Part shown: positions 1-5,951 of the stretch, piece by piece
How the letters are laid out: every line of letters begins with the position of its first letter
How positions within the stretch are numbered: the stretch's first letter is position 1
Assembly (NCBI GenBank): GCA_027065835.1
Contig: JAMONK010000148.1
Coordinates: 1 to 9,595, forward strand
Source: Thermococcus sp.
Lineage (GTDB): Archaea > Methanobacteriota_B > Thermococci > Thermococcales > Thermococcaceae
Direction: 5' to 3'
Length of the DNA stretch: 9,595 bases
Position numbers and translations under genes: made by a program
The notes under the pieces: model-generated
Told to the model about the DNA's origin: nothing
The model's database searches: none
The model's input: only the letters and a program-made list of their open reading frames with translations

Positions 1-1569
1 GCTCTCATCAACCCAGTTGACCTCGCTCACGGCCTTGGGTTTACCGTGCTTCACTATGTCTTCCCACAGGCGCTTGTTTATCACGCAGCCAGGGTCGTCC
101 CCGAGGAGGTCGACGGTGTAGTGGTACGCTCTTGCCCTGCACCCACCGCAGATGTTTCTGTAGGGGCAGCTCCTGCACTGGCCCGTGAAGTTGTCCCTGT
201 CGCGCAGGAGGTTGAATATCCTGCTGTTCTCCCATATCTCCTTGAAAGTTCTCACCCTCACGTTGCCGACGGGTAGCGGTAGAAAGACGCAGGGAACCAC
301 GGTCCCGTCGGGCTCCACCCCTGCGTATATCCTTCCGGCACCACAGCCCCCTATGAACTCGGCCAGGGTCTTGACGGAGTTGTTCTCACCGATGTAGAAG
401 TGCGCTGGCGTGACGTTCTTGCCTCCGCTCTCCAGAAGGGTCACCCGGGCGTACTGGGGGGCGGTCGTCAGTATCTCCAGTTTCCGCTTCTTCATCTGAT
501 GATAGACCTCCTTCATGAAGTCCTCGCGCTCCTCCGGTGACAGGTCGATCTTCACCATCTCCTCCGCTCTTCCGGTGGGTACGAGGTTGAAGAAGATAAC
601 GCGCTTCACCCCGATGTTCTCTGCGAGGTCCAGGATATCGTCTATCTCTCCGTAGGTCTCCTTGTCCATTACGGTGGCCATCCCGTGGCTCACGTCGAGT
701 TCCACGGCGTTTTCGAGGGTCTTTATGGCGTGCTCCCACGCTCCAGGGATTCCGCGGAACTCGTCGTGCTTCTCCGGCTTCGCTGAGTCAACGCTTACCT
801 CGACGTACTTCAGGCCGAGGTCAACCGCCTTTCGAAGGTTCTCCATCTCGGCGAAGGTCCACCCATTGGTGGCAACTGAGGTGTGGATCCCCCTCGCGGC
901 CAGCTCCTTCACTACCCTGTAGAAGTCCGGGTGTATCGTGGGCTCCCCTCCGCTTATGGCCACCGCGGCAACCCCCGCTTTGTCGAGCTGGTCAACCAGC
1001 ATCAGCTTCTCCTCAAGGGACAGTTCGCTCGCTAATGGTCTGTCCGCCCTCTGATAGCAGTGCTTGCAGCGGAAATTGCACATGTTGGTGAAGTTCCAGA
1101 CTATGAGGAAGGGTCCCGCGAGGCGCTGGGGAACCGTGACACCGTACTTGGATATACCCTCCAGTACGACCCAGATGCCACGTCTTATGTGTGGGTCGCG
1201 CAGGAGGGCCTCCTTTACGGCTTCTTCATCGCCGTGTGCGAGTTTTATACCGAGTTTCAGGAGAAGCTTTATGACGTCCGCCTGGAACCTTACCATCATG
1301 GGCTCGTTTAGGCTCTCCCCCGCGTAGATGCTCAACGCCCAGTATAGCGCCGGCAGTTCCCTTCCGTTTATTCTGTACTTTTTAAGGCTTGGCCGTATTA
1401 GCGCCCTGGCGAGGGGATTTCCCAGGATGAGCTTAAAGGCCTTCAATGCCGTTGTAAGCTGGTTCCCCCCGCCCGACTCCTCAACAACGCCGGGGGCGTT
1501 CATCGCTTTTGGGAAGGGTTCTTTGATGACATCCACAACCCTCTCCTCGGGGTTGTCATCATCTTCCAT
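1..1569 (-). CDS. Radical SAM/SPASM-domain protein, C-terminus cut off by the window edge
   Basis: An uninterrupted minus-strand frame gives 523 residues and reaches base 1 without a stop. The radical SAM cluster motif CxxxCxxC is at C164, C168 and C171 (MCNFRCKHCYQR), followed about 30 residues later by SGGEP, the usual SAM-contacting glycine-rich motif. A SPASM-type auxiliary cluster region follows: C409, C427, then C465-x2-C468-x5-C474-x2-C477 (GQCRSCPYRNICGGCRAR) and C495, enough for two extra 4Fe-4S clusters. About 155 residues of mostly helical, cysteine-free sequence precede the SAM core and match no domain I recognise. SPASM enzymes modify peptides, proteins or cofactors such as heme or tungstopterin; the substrate here cannot be told. 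The ATG at 1569 is chosen because AGAGGTGAT precedes it at good spacing; an ATG two codons upstream (1575) overlaps that site. It is divergent from a small membrane-protein gene. Confidence 0.9.
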   Translation of the reverse strand, partial: MEDDDNPEERVVDVIKEPFPKAMNAPGVVEESGGGNQLTTALKAFKLILGNPLARALIRPSLKKYRINGRELPALYWALSIYAGESLNEPMMVRFQADVIKLLLKLGIKLAHGDEEAVKEALLRDPHIRRGIWVVLEGISKYGVTVPQRLAGPFLIVWNFTNMCNFRCKHCYQRADRPLASELSLEEKLMLVDQLDKAGVAAVAISGGEPTIHPDFYRVVKELAARGIHTSVATNGWTFAEMENLRKAVDLGLKYVEVSVDSAKPEKHDEFRGIPGAWEHAIKTLENAVELDVSHGMATVMDKETYGEIDDILDLAENIGVKRVIFFNLVPTGRAEEMVKIDLSPEEREDFMKEVYHQMKKRKLEILTTAPQYARVTLLESGGKNVTPAHFYIGENNSVKTLAEFIGGCGAGRIYAGVEPDGTVVPCVFLPLPVGNVRVRTFKEIWENSRIFNLLRDRDNFTGQCRSCPYRNICGGCRARAYHYTVDLLGDDPGCVINKRLWEDIVKHGKPKAVSEVNWVDES

Positions 1570-1602
1570 TTTCATCACCTCTAATCATTCCTAAAAAAAT
1601 TT

Positions 1603-1619
1603 CACGTATAAAGTTTTCG
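1603..1619 (-). promoter_or_regulatory. BRE/TATA promoter of the radical SAM gene
   Basis: On the minus strand the sequence reads CGAAAACTTTATACGTG, an A-rich BRE followed by a TATA box. A start about 25 bases downstream would fall near 1580, giving a leader of only 10-15 bases that just includes the AGAGGTGAT ribosome binding site. Confidence 0.55.
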
Positions 1620-1624
1620 TTGTA

Positions 1625-1656
1625 TCGGTCATACCTGATATATCAAAAATAACCGA
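1625..1656. promoter_or_regulatory. Two-layer inverted repeat, candidate operator in the divergent promoter region
   Basis: A perfect 10-bp palindrome, TGATATATCA (1636-1645), sits inside a wider repeat. The outer arms TCGGTCAT (1625-1632) and ATAACCGA (1649-1656) pair at 7 of 8 positions. Both layers share one centre, 1640.5, giving 12 of 16 paired positions over 32 bp. The element ends against the BRE/TATA box of the plus-strand membrane gene and lies just upstream of the minus-strand radical SAM promoter, so a bound dimer could affect both. The nearby winged-helix regulators are candidate ligands by inference only. Confidence 0.6.
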
Positions 1657-1668
1657 AATATTTAAATA
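1653..1668 (+). promoter_or_regulatory. BRE/TATA promoter of the small membrane-protein gene
   Basis: CCGAAATATTTAAATA combines a BRE-like CCGAAAT with a strong TATA box. The predicted start is near 1690, giving a leader of about 25 bases. Its first bases are also the right arm of the inverted repeat centred at 1640.5. Confidence 0.7.
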
Positions 1669-1714
1669 CAGGCTTTTCGATGCATACACTGAAAACCCTT
1701 TGGAGGTGAATGAG

Positions 1715-2032
1715 ATGGCCTCGGCAAAAACTGGCCTCTGGACGGCCCTGCTGGGCGCCCTCTTGATACTGATAGACGGTATAGTGGTTCTCTCCACCGG
1801 CAACTTCTACGGCTGGCACTACGGCAGTGCCTCGACCGTTGGATGGGTTGAGATAATACTGAGCCTGATCATGATGGGACTGGCCTACTACTACAAGAAG
1901 AGCCCCGCGGCAGCTGGGTGGAGCATCCTTATACTGGCGTTTATCACAATGCCCTTCGATGGAGGCTTTTGGACCATCGGTGCGTGGATCTCAGTTATCG
2001 GCGGCGCCATAATAGCCACCGCTAAAGGATGA
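1715..2032 (+). CDS. Small four-helix membrane protein of unknown function
   Basis: The protein has 105 residues with four likely transmembrane helices at about 8-27, 42-60, 64-81 and 84-103. A short KTG precedes helix 1, and the YYKKSP linker between helices 2 and 3 is positively charged, suggesting a cytosolic loop. It has no cysteine, no catalytic motif and no cleavable signal. The ATG at 1715 is chosen because GGAGGTGA (1702-1709) lies five bases before it; a TTG five codons upstream overlaps that site. Its own promoter faces away from the radical SAM gene, and a hairpin with a T-run follows it. I do not recognise the family. A membrane partner or sensor for the divergent radical SAM protein or the next regulator is possible, but rests only on position. 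Confidence 0.8.
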   Translation: MASAKTGLWTALLGALLILIDGIVVLSTGNFYGWHYGSASTVGWVEIILSLIMMGLAYYYKKSPAAAGWSILILAFITMPFDGGFWTIGAWISVIGGAIIATAKG

Positions 2033-2047
2033 CTTAAAGGGCGTGCT
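2033..2047 (+). promoter_or_regulatory. Weak TATA-like element before the first regulator
   Basis: CTTAAAG at 2033-2039, after an AGGATGA that could act as BRE, lies about 42 bases before the ATG at 2081. That is similar to TATA-ATG distances elsewhere in the window. It overlaps the terminator-like hairpin, so read-through from the membrane gene is an equally good explanation. Confidence 0.3.
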
Positions 2048-2064
2048 TTTCCCTTTTTGGTTTT
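2036..2064 (+). terminator. Hairpin with T-run after the small membrane gene
   Basis: AAAGGG (2036-2041) pairs with CCCTTT (2051-2056) across a 9-base loop, followed by T-rich sequence (2054-2058 and 2061-2064). Archaeal termination depends mostly on the T-run; the stem adds support. Confidence 0.45.
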
Positions 2065-2080
2065 ATTTGGGGGTGATTTA

Positions 2081-2533
2081 ATGGATGTCTGGGCCGAGAA
2101 GGCTTTTATTGCTGCGGTGGAGCGTCTATTGCTCCGTTGGGGTTACACCCCCAGCGAGAGCAGGGTGTACGCGGTTCTGCTTCTTCATAACGAACCTATG
2201 AGGATAGCTGACATACGGGATGCAACCGGTCTTAGTAGATCAACGGTTTCTACGGCCTTATCCAAGCTTTCACGTGACTACCTCGTCGTTACCCTGATGG
2301 AAGGCCGACATAAACTGTTCTCTGCTCTGTCAGGTTTTTTTGATATATTCCTGAGACAGCCCCGTGAGATGCTTGAACACGAGGTTAGGCCTGTCATCCG
2401 GCTTTTAAATGCCCTCGATGCTAACGATGAAGTTCTGGAGGAGTTCAGAAGAATTGAGTGTGCTCTTGAGAAGATTCTTCTCGTGGGATCCGATGTCACG
2501 TGTAAACCCTCTTATCCAGACGGAAAACCTTAA
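2081..2533 (+). CDS. Winged-helix transcriptional regulator (GbsR/MarR/TrmB-like), first of a tandem pair
   Basis: The 150-residue protein has a winged-helix DNA-binding domain at about 22-82. A helix over 23-36 is followed by MRIADIRDATG and the recognition helix LSRSTVSTALSKLSRD (51-66), then a basic wing (EGRHKLF). The rest (about 85-135) is helical and likely dimerises. The closing 15 residues are polar, with one cysteine. It aligns without gaps to the next regulator over the first 110 residues, at about 45% identity by my count. The ATG at 2081 follows GGGGGTGATT at good spacing; a TTG at 2057 lacks such a site. It starts 48 bases after the membrane gene and may be partly co-transcribed with it. 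No ligand-binding domain is visible, so the effector is unknown. GC content seems slightly lower than in the neighbours. Confidence 0.85.
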   Translation: MDVWAEKAFIAAVERLLLRWGYTPSESRVYAVLLLHNEPMRIADIRDATGLSRSTVSTALSKLSRDYLVVTLMEGRHKLFSALSGFFDIFLRQPREMLEHEVRPVIRLLNALDANDEVLEEFRRIECALEKILLVGSDVTCKPSYPDGKP

Positions 2534-2536
2534 ATC
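2522..2536 (+). promoter_or_regulatory. TATA-like element at the end of the first regulator gene
   Basis: GGAAAACCTTAAATC resembles a BRE/TATA pair and overlaps the TAA stop at 2531-2533. A start near 2559 would give the second regulator an alternative leader of about 85 bases containing a 9-codon reading frame at 2571-2600. Confidence 0.35.
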
Positions 2537-2585
2537 ACGGCGTCCATAGACTCTAAAGGTTGTGTCACCAATGATGTCTGAATTC

Positions 2586-2601
2586 ATCAAAACTTTTTAA
2601 A
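2586..2601 (+). promoter_or_regulatory. BRE/TATA promoter of the second regulator
   Basis: ATCAAAACTTTTTAAAAT is a strong A-rich BRE and TATA box. The predicted start is near 2622, about 20 bases before the ATG. A short inverted repeat, TGATG (2572-2576) with CATCA (2585-2589), abuts the BRE and could be an autoregulatory site. Confidence 0.7.
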
Positions 2602-2643
2602 ATGTTGGACATTAAAGTTATATGAATAAAGGTGGTGATGCTT

Positions 2644-3120
2644 ATGGGGCTTAGGGAGATAAAGAAATTCGTTGAAACGGTCGAGAGGATGATGACACGG
2701 TGGGGTTACACACATACCGATGCCAAGGTCTATGCGTACCTCCTGCTATCCGAGGAGCCTCTGAGCATAAACGACCTTGCCGAGCTTACGAATCTGAGCA
2801 GGTCGTCGATATCTGTGGCCCTCTCCAAGCTCACCAAAGACTACATGGTGAACGTTAGAAAAGTGGGCAAGACCAAGTTCTTCACACCCATCCCGGCGTT
2901 CTTTGAGAAGTTCCTGCACCAGCCCAAGGAGACCCTGGAGAAGGAGGCCATACCCCTAAAAGAGACCGTTGAAAAGCTCATAGAGACCACAACCGATCCT
3001 GAGTACCGCATGAAGCTTCAGTCAGTTCTCGATGACCTCCTTCAGCTTGAGTGTGCCCTCCGACAGATAATCGAGTTGGAGAAGAACTACAGATGTGGGG
3101 AGAACTTGAAAAAGGAATAA
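2644..3120 (+). CDS. Winged-helix transcriptional regulator (GbsR/MarR/TrmB-like), second of a tandem pair
   Basis: The 158-residue protein has the winged-helix domain at about 22-82 with recognition helix LSRSSISVALSKLTKD (51-66), identical in layout to the preceding gene product. The helical C-terminal half (about 95-148) contains QLECALRQII, matching RIECALEKIL in the paralogue, with a slightly longer linker before it. It probably binds DNA as a dimer. The ATG at 2644 follows GGTGGTGAT (2631-2639); GTG and ATG codons inside that site are unlikely starts. It has its own strong promoter, so the pair need not be one operon. The target is unknown; self-regulation and control of the divergent radical SAM/membrane pair are the obvious guesses. 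Its stop lies three bases from the end of the converging TPR gene. Confidence 0.88.
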   Translation: MGLREIKKFVETVERMMTRWGYTHTDAKVYAYLLLSEEPLSINDLAELTNLSRSSISVALSKLTKDYMVNVRKVGKTKFFTPIPAFFEKFLHQPKETLEKEAIPLKETVEKLIETTTDPEYRMKLQSVLDDLLQLECALRQIIELEKNYRCGENLKKE

Positions 3121-3122
3121 AG
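3104..3122 (-). terminator. T-rich terminator of the TPR gene, inside the end of the regulator gene
   Basis: On the minus strand, just past the TPR stop codon, the sequence reads CTTTATTCCTTTTTC, a T-rich run typical of archaeal termination. It lies within the last codons of the convergent regulator. Confidence 0.5.
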
Positions 3123-3123
3123 T

Positions 3124-4083
3124 TCAGAGCTCAGCTTCCCCGAGGAGCTCGAGGAGATCCAGCAGCCGTCTCTCTTTGACCTTTTCTATGGTCTTACCGA
3201 GCTCTTCCTCTTCCATCTTCCCGTCCTTGTAGAGCGCCAGCGCCTTGACTCCATTGAAGAAGTCTCCAAGCTCCGGGAACGCCCCTGCGAACATGTCCAT
3301 GTTGAGGTAGACCGTCTCGAAGTCATCGTCGAGGAAGAGCTGCCAGATGACGTCTATGAGGGCATCAAAGGCCACGTCGTAGTACTCGGTTTCCCTCGCA
3401 TGAACCATTGCGTAGAGACATTCCTGAAGGGCCGCCTCGTAGTTGTCGTCTTCCTCGAATATCTCCTCATAGGAGAGGTGCAGCTCTGAAAGAAGTCTCT
3501 TATCATCAAGAACCTTCGGCAGCAGCTCCGCCAGCATGGCCTTTGCCCTGTACGTCTCTCCCATCTCAAACGTCACGTACGCTTTGTATATGGCGACATG
3601 GAGAAGGTCTTTTTCGTCTCCGAGCTCCCGGTATATCTCCTCGGCCTTTTCCATAAGTTCTTTGGCCTTTTCGAACTCCTGAAGCTCCTCATGGATGAGG
3701 GCCATGTTGTAGTACACCTTCGCGATGTTCTCTTTGTGCCCCTTTTCGGCCTCTTCTTCCAGGAGTGAACGGTGGAGCTCCAGACTCTTCTCAAGCTCTC
3801 CGATGAGGTAGTAGAGGTCCGCAAGTTCGAATTTAACTTCAAAGCTCTCCTTCTCCTCCGCCATCTTTTCAAACTCACCTATCTTATCAACACCCAGGAG
3901 TTCGTGGTAGTAATACACGACGAGCTTGTAAAGTTCCAGGTCGTTGCATTCCAGGGCAAGGCCTTCGGCCTTTTTAAGAACCTCACCGAGCTCCTCATCG
4001 CTCAGCTCGTCCACCTTGTAGTAGAGGAGGTTTGCGACCTTCTTGCAGTCCCTCTCCTCTATAGCCTTCAGTATCTCTTTCAT
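3124..4083 (-). CDS. Tetratricopeptide-repeat (TPR) protein
   Basis: The protein has 319 residues, is almost all helical and is very acidic (many E and D). TPR-like helix pairs are clearest at about 84-115 (ELADLYYLIGELEKSLEL) and 118-153 (YYNMALIHEELQEFEKAKEL), with more degenerate ones at about 160-192 and 200-232. Irregular helices flank them. There is no signal peptide, membrane helix or enzymatic motif, so it is likely a cytosolic protein-binding scaffold; the partner is unknown. The ATG at 4083 is preceded by GAGGTGTT six bases upstream and by a good promoter. The frame stays open for a further 119 codons upstream, but that part runs antisense through the RNase Z start and is not credible. 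It diverges from RNase Z and converges on a regulator gene with a 3-base gap. Confidence 0.88.
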   Translation of the reverse strand: MKEILKAIEERDCKKVANLLYYKVDELSDEELGEVLKKAEGLALECNDLELYKLVVYYYHELLGVDKIGEFEKMAEEKESFEVKFELADLYYLIGELEKSLELHRSLLEEEAEKGHKENIAKVYYNMALIHEELQEFEKAKELMEKAEEIYRELGDEKDLLHVAIYKAYVTFEMGETYRAKAMLAELLPKVLDDKRLLSELHLSYEEIFEEDDNYEAALQECLYAMVHARETEYYDVAFDALIDVIWQLFLDDDFETVYLNMDMFAGAFPELGDFFNGVKALALYKDGKMEEEELGKTIEKVKERRLLDLLELLGEAEL

Positions 4084-4112
4084 TTCAGAACACCTCGGAA
4101 CAACTACCGCCC

Positions 4113-4130
4113 GTAAGTATTTAACGCTTT
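4113..4130 (-). promoter_or_regulatory. BRE/TATA promoter of the TPR gene
   Basis: The minus strand reads AAAGCGTTAAATACTTAC, a TATA box with an A-rich BRE, about 32-36 bases before the ATG. The predicted start near 4095 leaves a leader of about 12 bases. The remaining divergent spacer (4131-4210) holds no other signal I can support. Confidence 0.65.
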
Positions 4131-4210
4131 GGTTGGTGGGATTGGAGGTTAAGGGCGGTCGCCTGCTCGTCGCTGGTCCACCCCTTGGGGGAACACCGAT
4201 GGTATGCGGG

Positions 4211-4221
4211 AGATTTTTAAG
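4211..4221 (+). promoter_or_regulatory. TATA-like element close to the RNase Z start
   Basis: AGATTTTTAAGG is the only TATA-like sequence before the gene. It ends only about 23 bases from the ATG, against 30-48 for the other promoters here. Transcription from it would begin at or near the ATG and omit the ribosome binding site at 4231-4239. Either the real promoter is further upstream or both leaderless and leadered transcripts exist. Confidence 0.4.
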
Positions 4222-4242
4222 GTTCTCCTCGGAGGTGATAAC

Positions 4243-5187
4243 ATGCTCCAAGTGATTTTCCTCGGCACGGGCGGCATAATGCCCACCAGGGAGAGAAACG
4301 TTCCAGCGGTAGCGCTTCGCTACAAGGGTGAGGTCATACTCTTCGACGTCGGGGAGGGGACGATGAGGCAGATGAACGCGGCGAAGCTCAGTCCCATGAA
4401 GGTGGAGAAGATATTCATCACGCACTTCCACGGCGACCACTACCTCGGTTTAGCCGCGCTAATCCAGACGATGAACCTCTGGGACAGGGAAAAGCCCCTC
4501 CACATCTACGGACCGAAGTACACCTTCGAGTTCGTGCAGAACTTCCTCAACAGCGGCTTCTTCAAGCCGGGCTTCGACGTACACGTCCACGAGCTGGGAG
4601 AGACGAGGCTGAAGTTCGGTGACTACGAAATCTGGAGCTTCAAGGTAGAGCACGGGGTTCCGGCCCTGGGCTACGTCTTCAAGGAGAAGGACAGGCGCGG
4701 GAGGTTCCTGCCGGAGAAGCTGGGGGAGTACGGCTTGAGCGAGGGGCCGATACTCGGGAAGCTTGAGCGTGAAGGTAAAATCGAGTGGAACGGCCGGATA
4801 ATCCGTCTTGAGGACGTCACCGGGCCCAGGAGGAAGGGCCTAAAGATAGCCTACACCGGTGACACGGAGCCCTGCGAAAGGGTAAGGCCCTTCGCCGAAA
4901 ACGCCGACCTCCTAATCCACGAGGCGACGTATCTGACTCCCGCCCACAGGGGGGATAGCTACCACTCGACGGTGGAGGAGGCCTGTGAGGTCGCTAAGAA
5001 GGCCAAGGTTAAGCTCCTGGCGCTCTTTCACAGGGCCTTCCGCTACACCTACGACGAGTACCTGAGCGAGGCCTCGCGGATATGCAGGCGTTTTGGAGTG
5101 GATTTTGTAGTTCCGAGGGATTTCGATGTCCTGGAATTCAAATCGGGAGAATTCAACGTGAGAAACCTTCTGGAGGAGAGGAAATGA
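4243..5187 (+). CDS. rnz: Ribonuclease Z (tRNA 3'-end processing endonuclease)
   Basis: RNase Z cuts precursor tRNAs after the discriminator base to remove the 3' trailer, in the cytosol. The 314-residue length fits the short form of this metallo-beta-lactamase-fold family. The opening FLGTGGIMPT is typical. The zinc motif THFHGDH gives H61, H63, D65 and H66; further ligands are H137, D207 (YTGDTEP) and H263. The family's tRNA-binding arm matches about 155-185 (RGRFLPEKL, GPILGKL). The conserved HxSxRY near the C-terminus reads HRAFRY (263-268), so the serine is alanine. The ATG is set by a perfect GGAGGTGAT at 4231-4239. The stop overlaps the TraB-like gene start (ATGA), suggesting translational coupling. 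A related beta-lactamase-fold nuclease is less likely given the full motif set. Confidence 0.93.
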   Translation: MLQVIFLGTGGIMPTRERNVPAVALRYKGEVILFDVGEGTMRQMNAAKLSPMKVEKIFITHFHGDHYLGLAALIQTMNLWDREKPLHIYGPKYTFEFVQNFLNSGFFKPGFDVHVHELGETRLKFGDYEIWSFKVEHGVPALGYVFKEKDRRGRFLPEKLGEYGLSEGPILGKLEREGKIEWNGRIIRLEDVTGPRRKGLKIAYTGDTEPCERVRPFAENADLLIHEATYLTPAHRGDSYHSTVEEACEVAKKAKVKLLALFHRAFRYTYDEYLSEASRICRRFGVDFVVPRDFDVLEFKSGEFNVRNLLEERK

Positions 5188-5894
5188 GCTATCTAAGGTA
5201 CGTCAAGCTTATAGGCACGATGCACGTTTCGCCGAAGAGCAGGGATGAGGTACTCAGGACGATTCTATCGGAGAAACCCCACGCGATAGCGGTAGAGCTG
5301 GACAGGGCGAGGTTCATGGCCATGACTGGGGGCGAGAAAAGGGGGTTGAGTCTGGAGGAATCTCTCAAGTACGGGAGAAAGGGTCTGGTTAATTACCTCC
5401 TCGCCAAACTCGAGGAGAAACTGGGTGAGGAATTCGGCATGGCACCCGGCGGTGAGATGATGGCCGCCGTTGAGGCATCCAGACTGCTCGGGGTGCCCCT
5501 GTACCTTATCGACGAGGATATAAACCTCATCCTTGGTAGAATACTTGCGGCTCCGTTCAGGGAGAAGGCGCTTCTGGCACTTGAAAGTCTGGCCGTTCTT
5601 CTTCCCCTTGGTGCTGGTCGGGGAACGGAGGAGGATCTGATGGGGGAGTATCGTGTTATGATGCTCCAGTTCAGGAGACGTTACCCCTACCTCTACAGGG
5701 CCCTTGTGACCGAAAGGAACGAGGTGATGGCGAGGAACCTGATATCCATAGTCGATTCCCTGCTTGCGGCGGGTATTAAAAGGCCGCGGGTGGTTGCGGT
5801 GGTCGGTCTCGGTCACAGAAACGGCATCGAACACATCTTGGACCGTCAAAGAGGGGTCATCGCGCTGGGAACTTCCGTCAGGGGTGTCTTTTGA
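5184..5894 (+). CDS. TraB/PrgY-family protein (TIKI-like putative metalloprotease fold)
   Basis: The 236-residue protein carries the family marks in order: GTMHVS at 11-16, AVELDRAR at 36-43, GGEMMAA at 89-95, an ER at 178-179 (VTERNEVMARNL) and VGLGHRNGI at 207-215. PrgY of Enterococcus reduces secreted sex-pheromone activity, and the distantly related TIKI proteins are metalloproteases; the archaeal role is not known. Family members such as PrgY carry a C-terminal membrane domain that is absent here. No clear transmembrane helix is visible, although 129-144 is hydrophobic, so this is a soluble short form. The ATG at 5184 sits in the ATGA overlap with the RNase Z stop and has GGAGGAGAGG just before it. 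A catalytic role is inferred from conserved G, H, E and R residues, not shown. Confidence 0.85.
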   Translation: MSYLRYVKLIGTMHVSPKSRDEVLRTILSEKPHAIAVELDRARFMAMTGGEKRGLSLEESLKYGRKGLVNYLLAKLEEKLGEEFGMAPGGEMMAAVEASRLLGVPLYLIDEDINLILGRILAAPFREKALLALESLAVLLPLGAGRGTEEDLMGEYRVMMLQFRRRYPYLYRALVTERNEVMARNLISIVDSLLAAGIKRPRVVAVVGLGHRNGIEHILDRQRGVIALGTSVRGVF

Positions 5895-5907
5895 AAACCG
5901 AAGTGTC

Positions 5908-5922
5908 GTTACGTTTATATTT
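5908..5922 (+). promoter_or_regulatory. BRE/TATA promoter of the KH-protease operon
   Basis: GTTACGTTTATATTTGG contains a TATA box about 30 bases before the ATG at 5952. The predicted start near 5943 gives a leader of only 5-10 bases. It separates this pair from the RNase Z-TraB operon. Confidence 0.55.
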
Positions 5923-5951
5923 GGAAGCATCGAGAAAGTTTGGGGATTGCC

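Noticed and set aside
1715..2032. Small membrane protein as a peptide substrate of the radical SAM/SPASM enzyme
   Set aside because: It has no cysteine and no leader-core layout and is a four-helix membrane protein, so a sactipeptide- or thioether-type precursor is not supported.
2569..2590. C/D-box RNA suggested by TGATG and CTGA
   Set aside because: The C-like and D-like boxes are adjacent with no guide space, and the C box lacks its final A.
4178..4196. CCCCTTGGGG palindrome in the spacer before RNase Z
   Set aside because: A four-base stem with a two-base loop cannot form a stable hairpin, and it lacks any positional link to a promoter.
4225..4235. Hairpin hiding the RNase Z ribosome binding site (CTCCTCGGAGG)
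   Set aside because: Stem and loop are too short (a 4-bp stem leaves a 2-base loop) for a credible RNA switch.
4084..4440. Upstream extension of the TPR protein by 119 codons
   Set aside because: The open frame runs antisense through the RNase Z start and across the TPR promoter. The ATG at 4083 has a good ribosome binding site.
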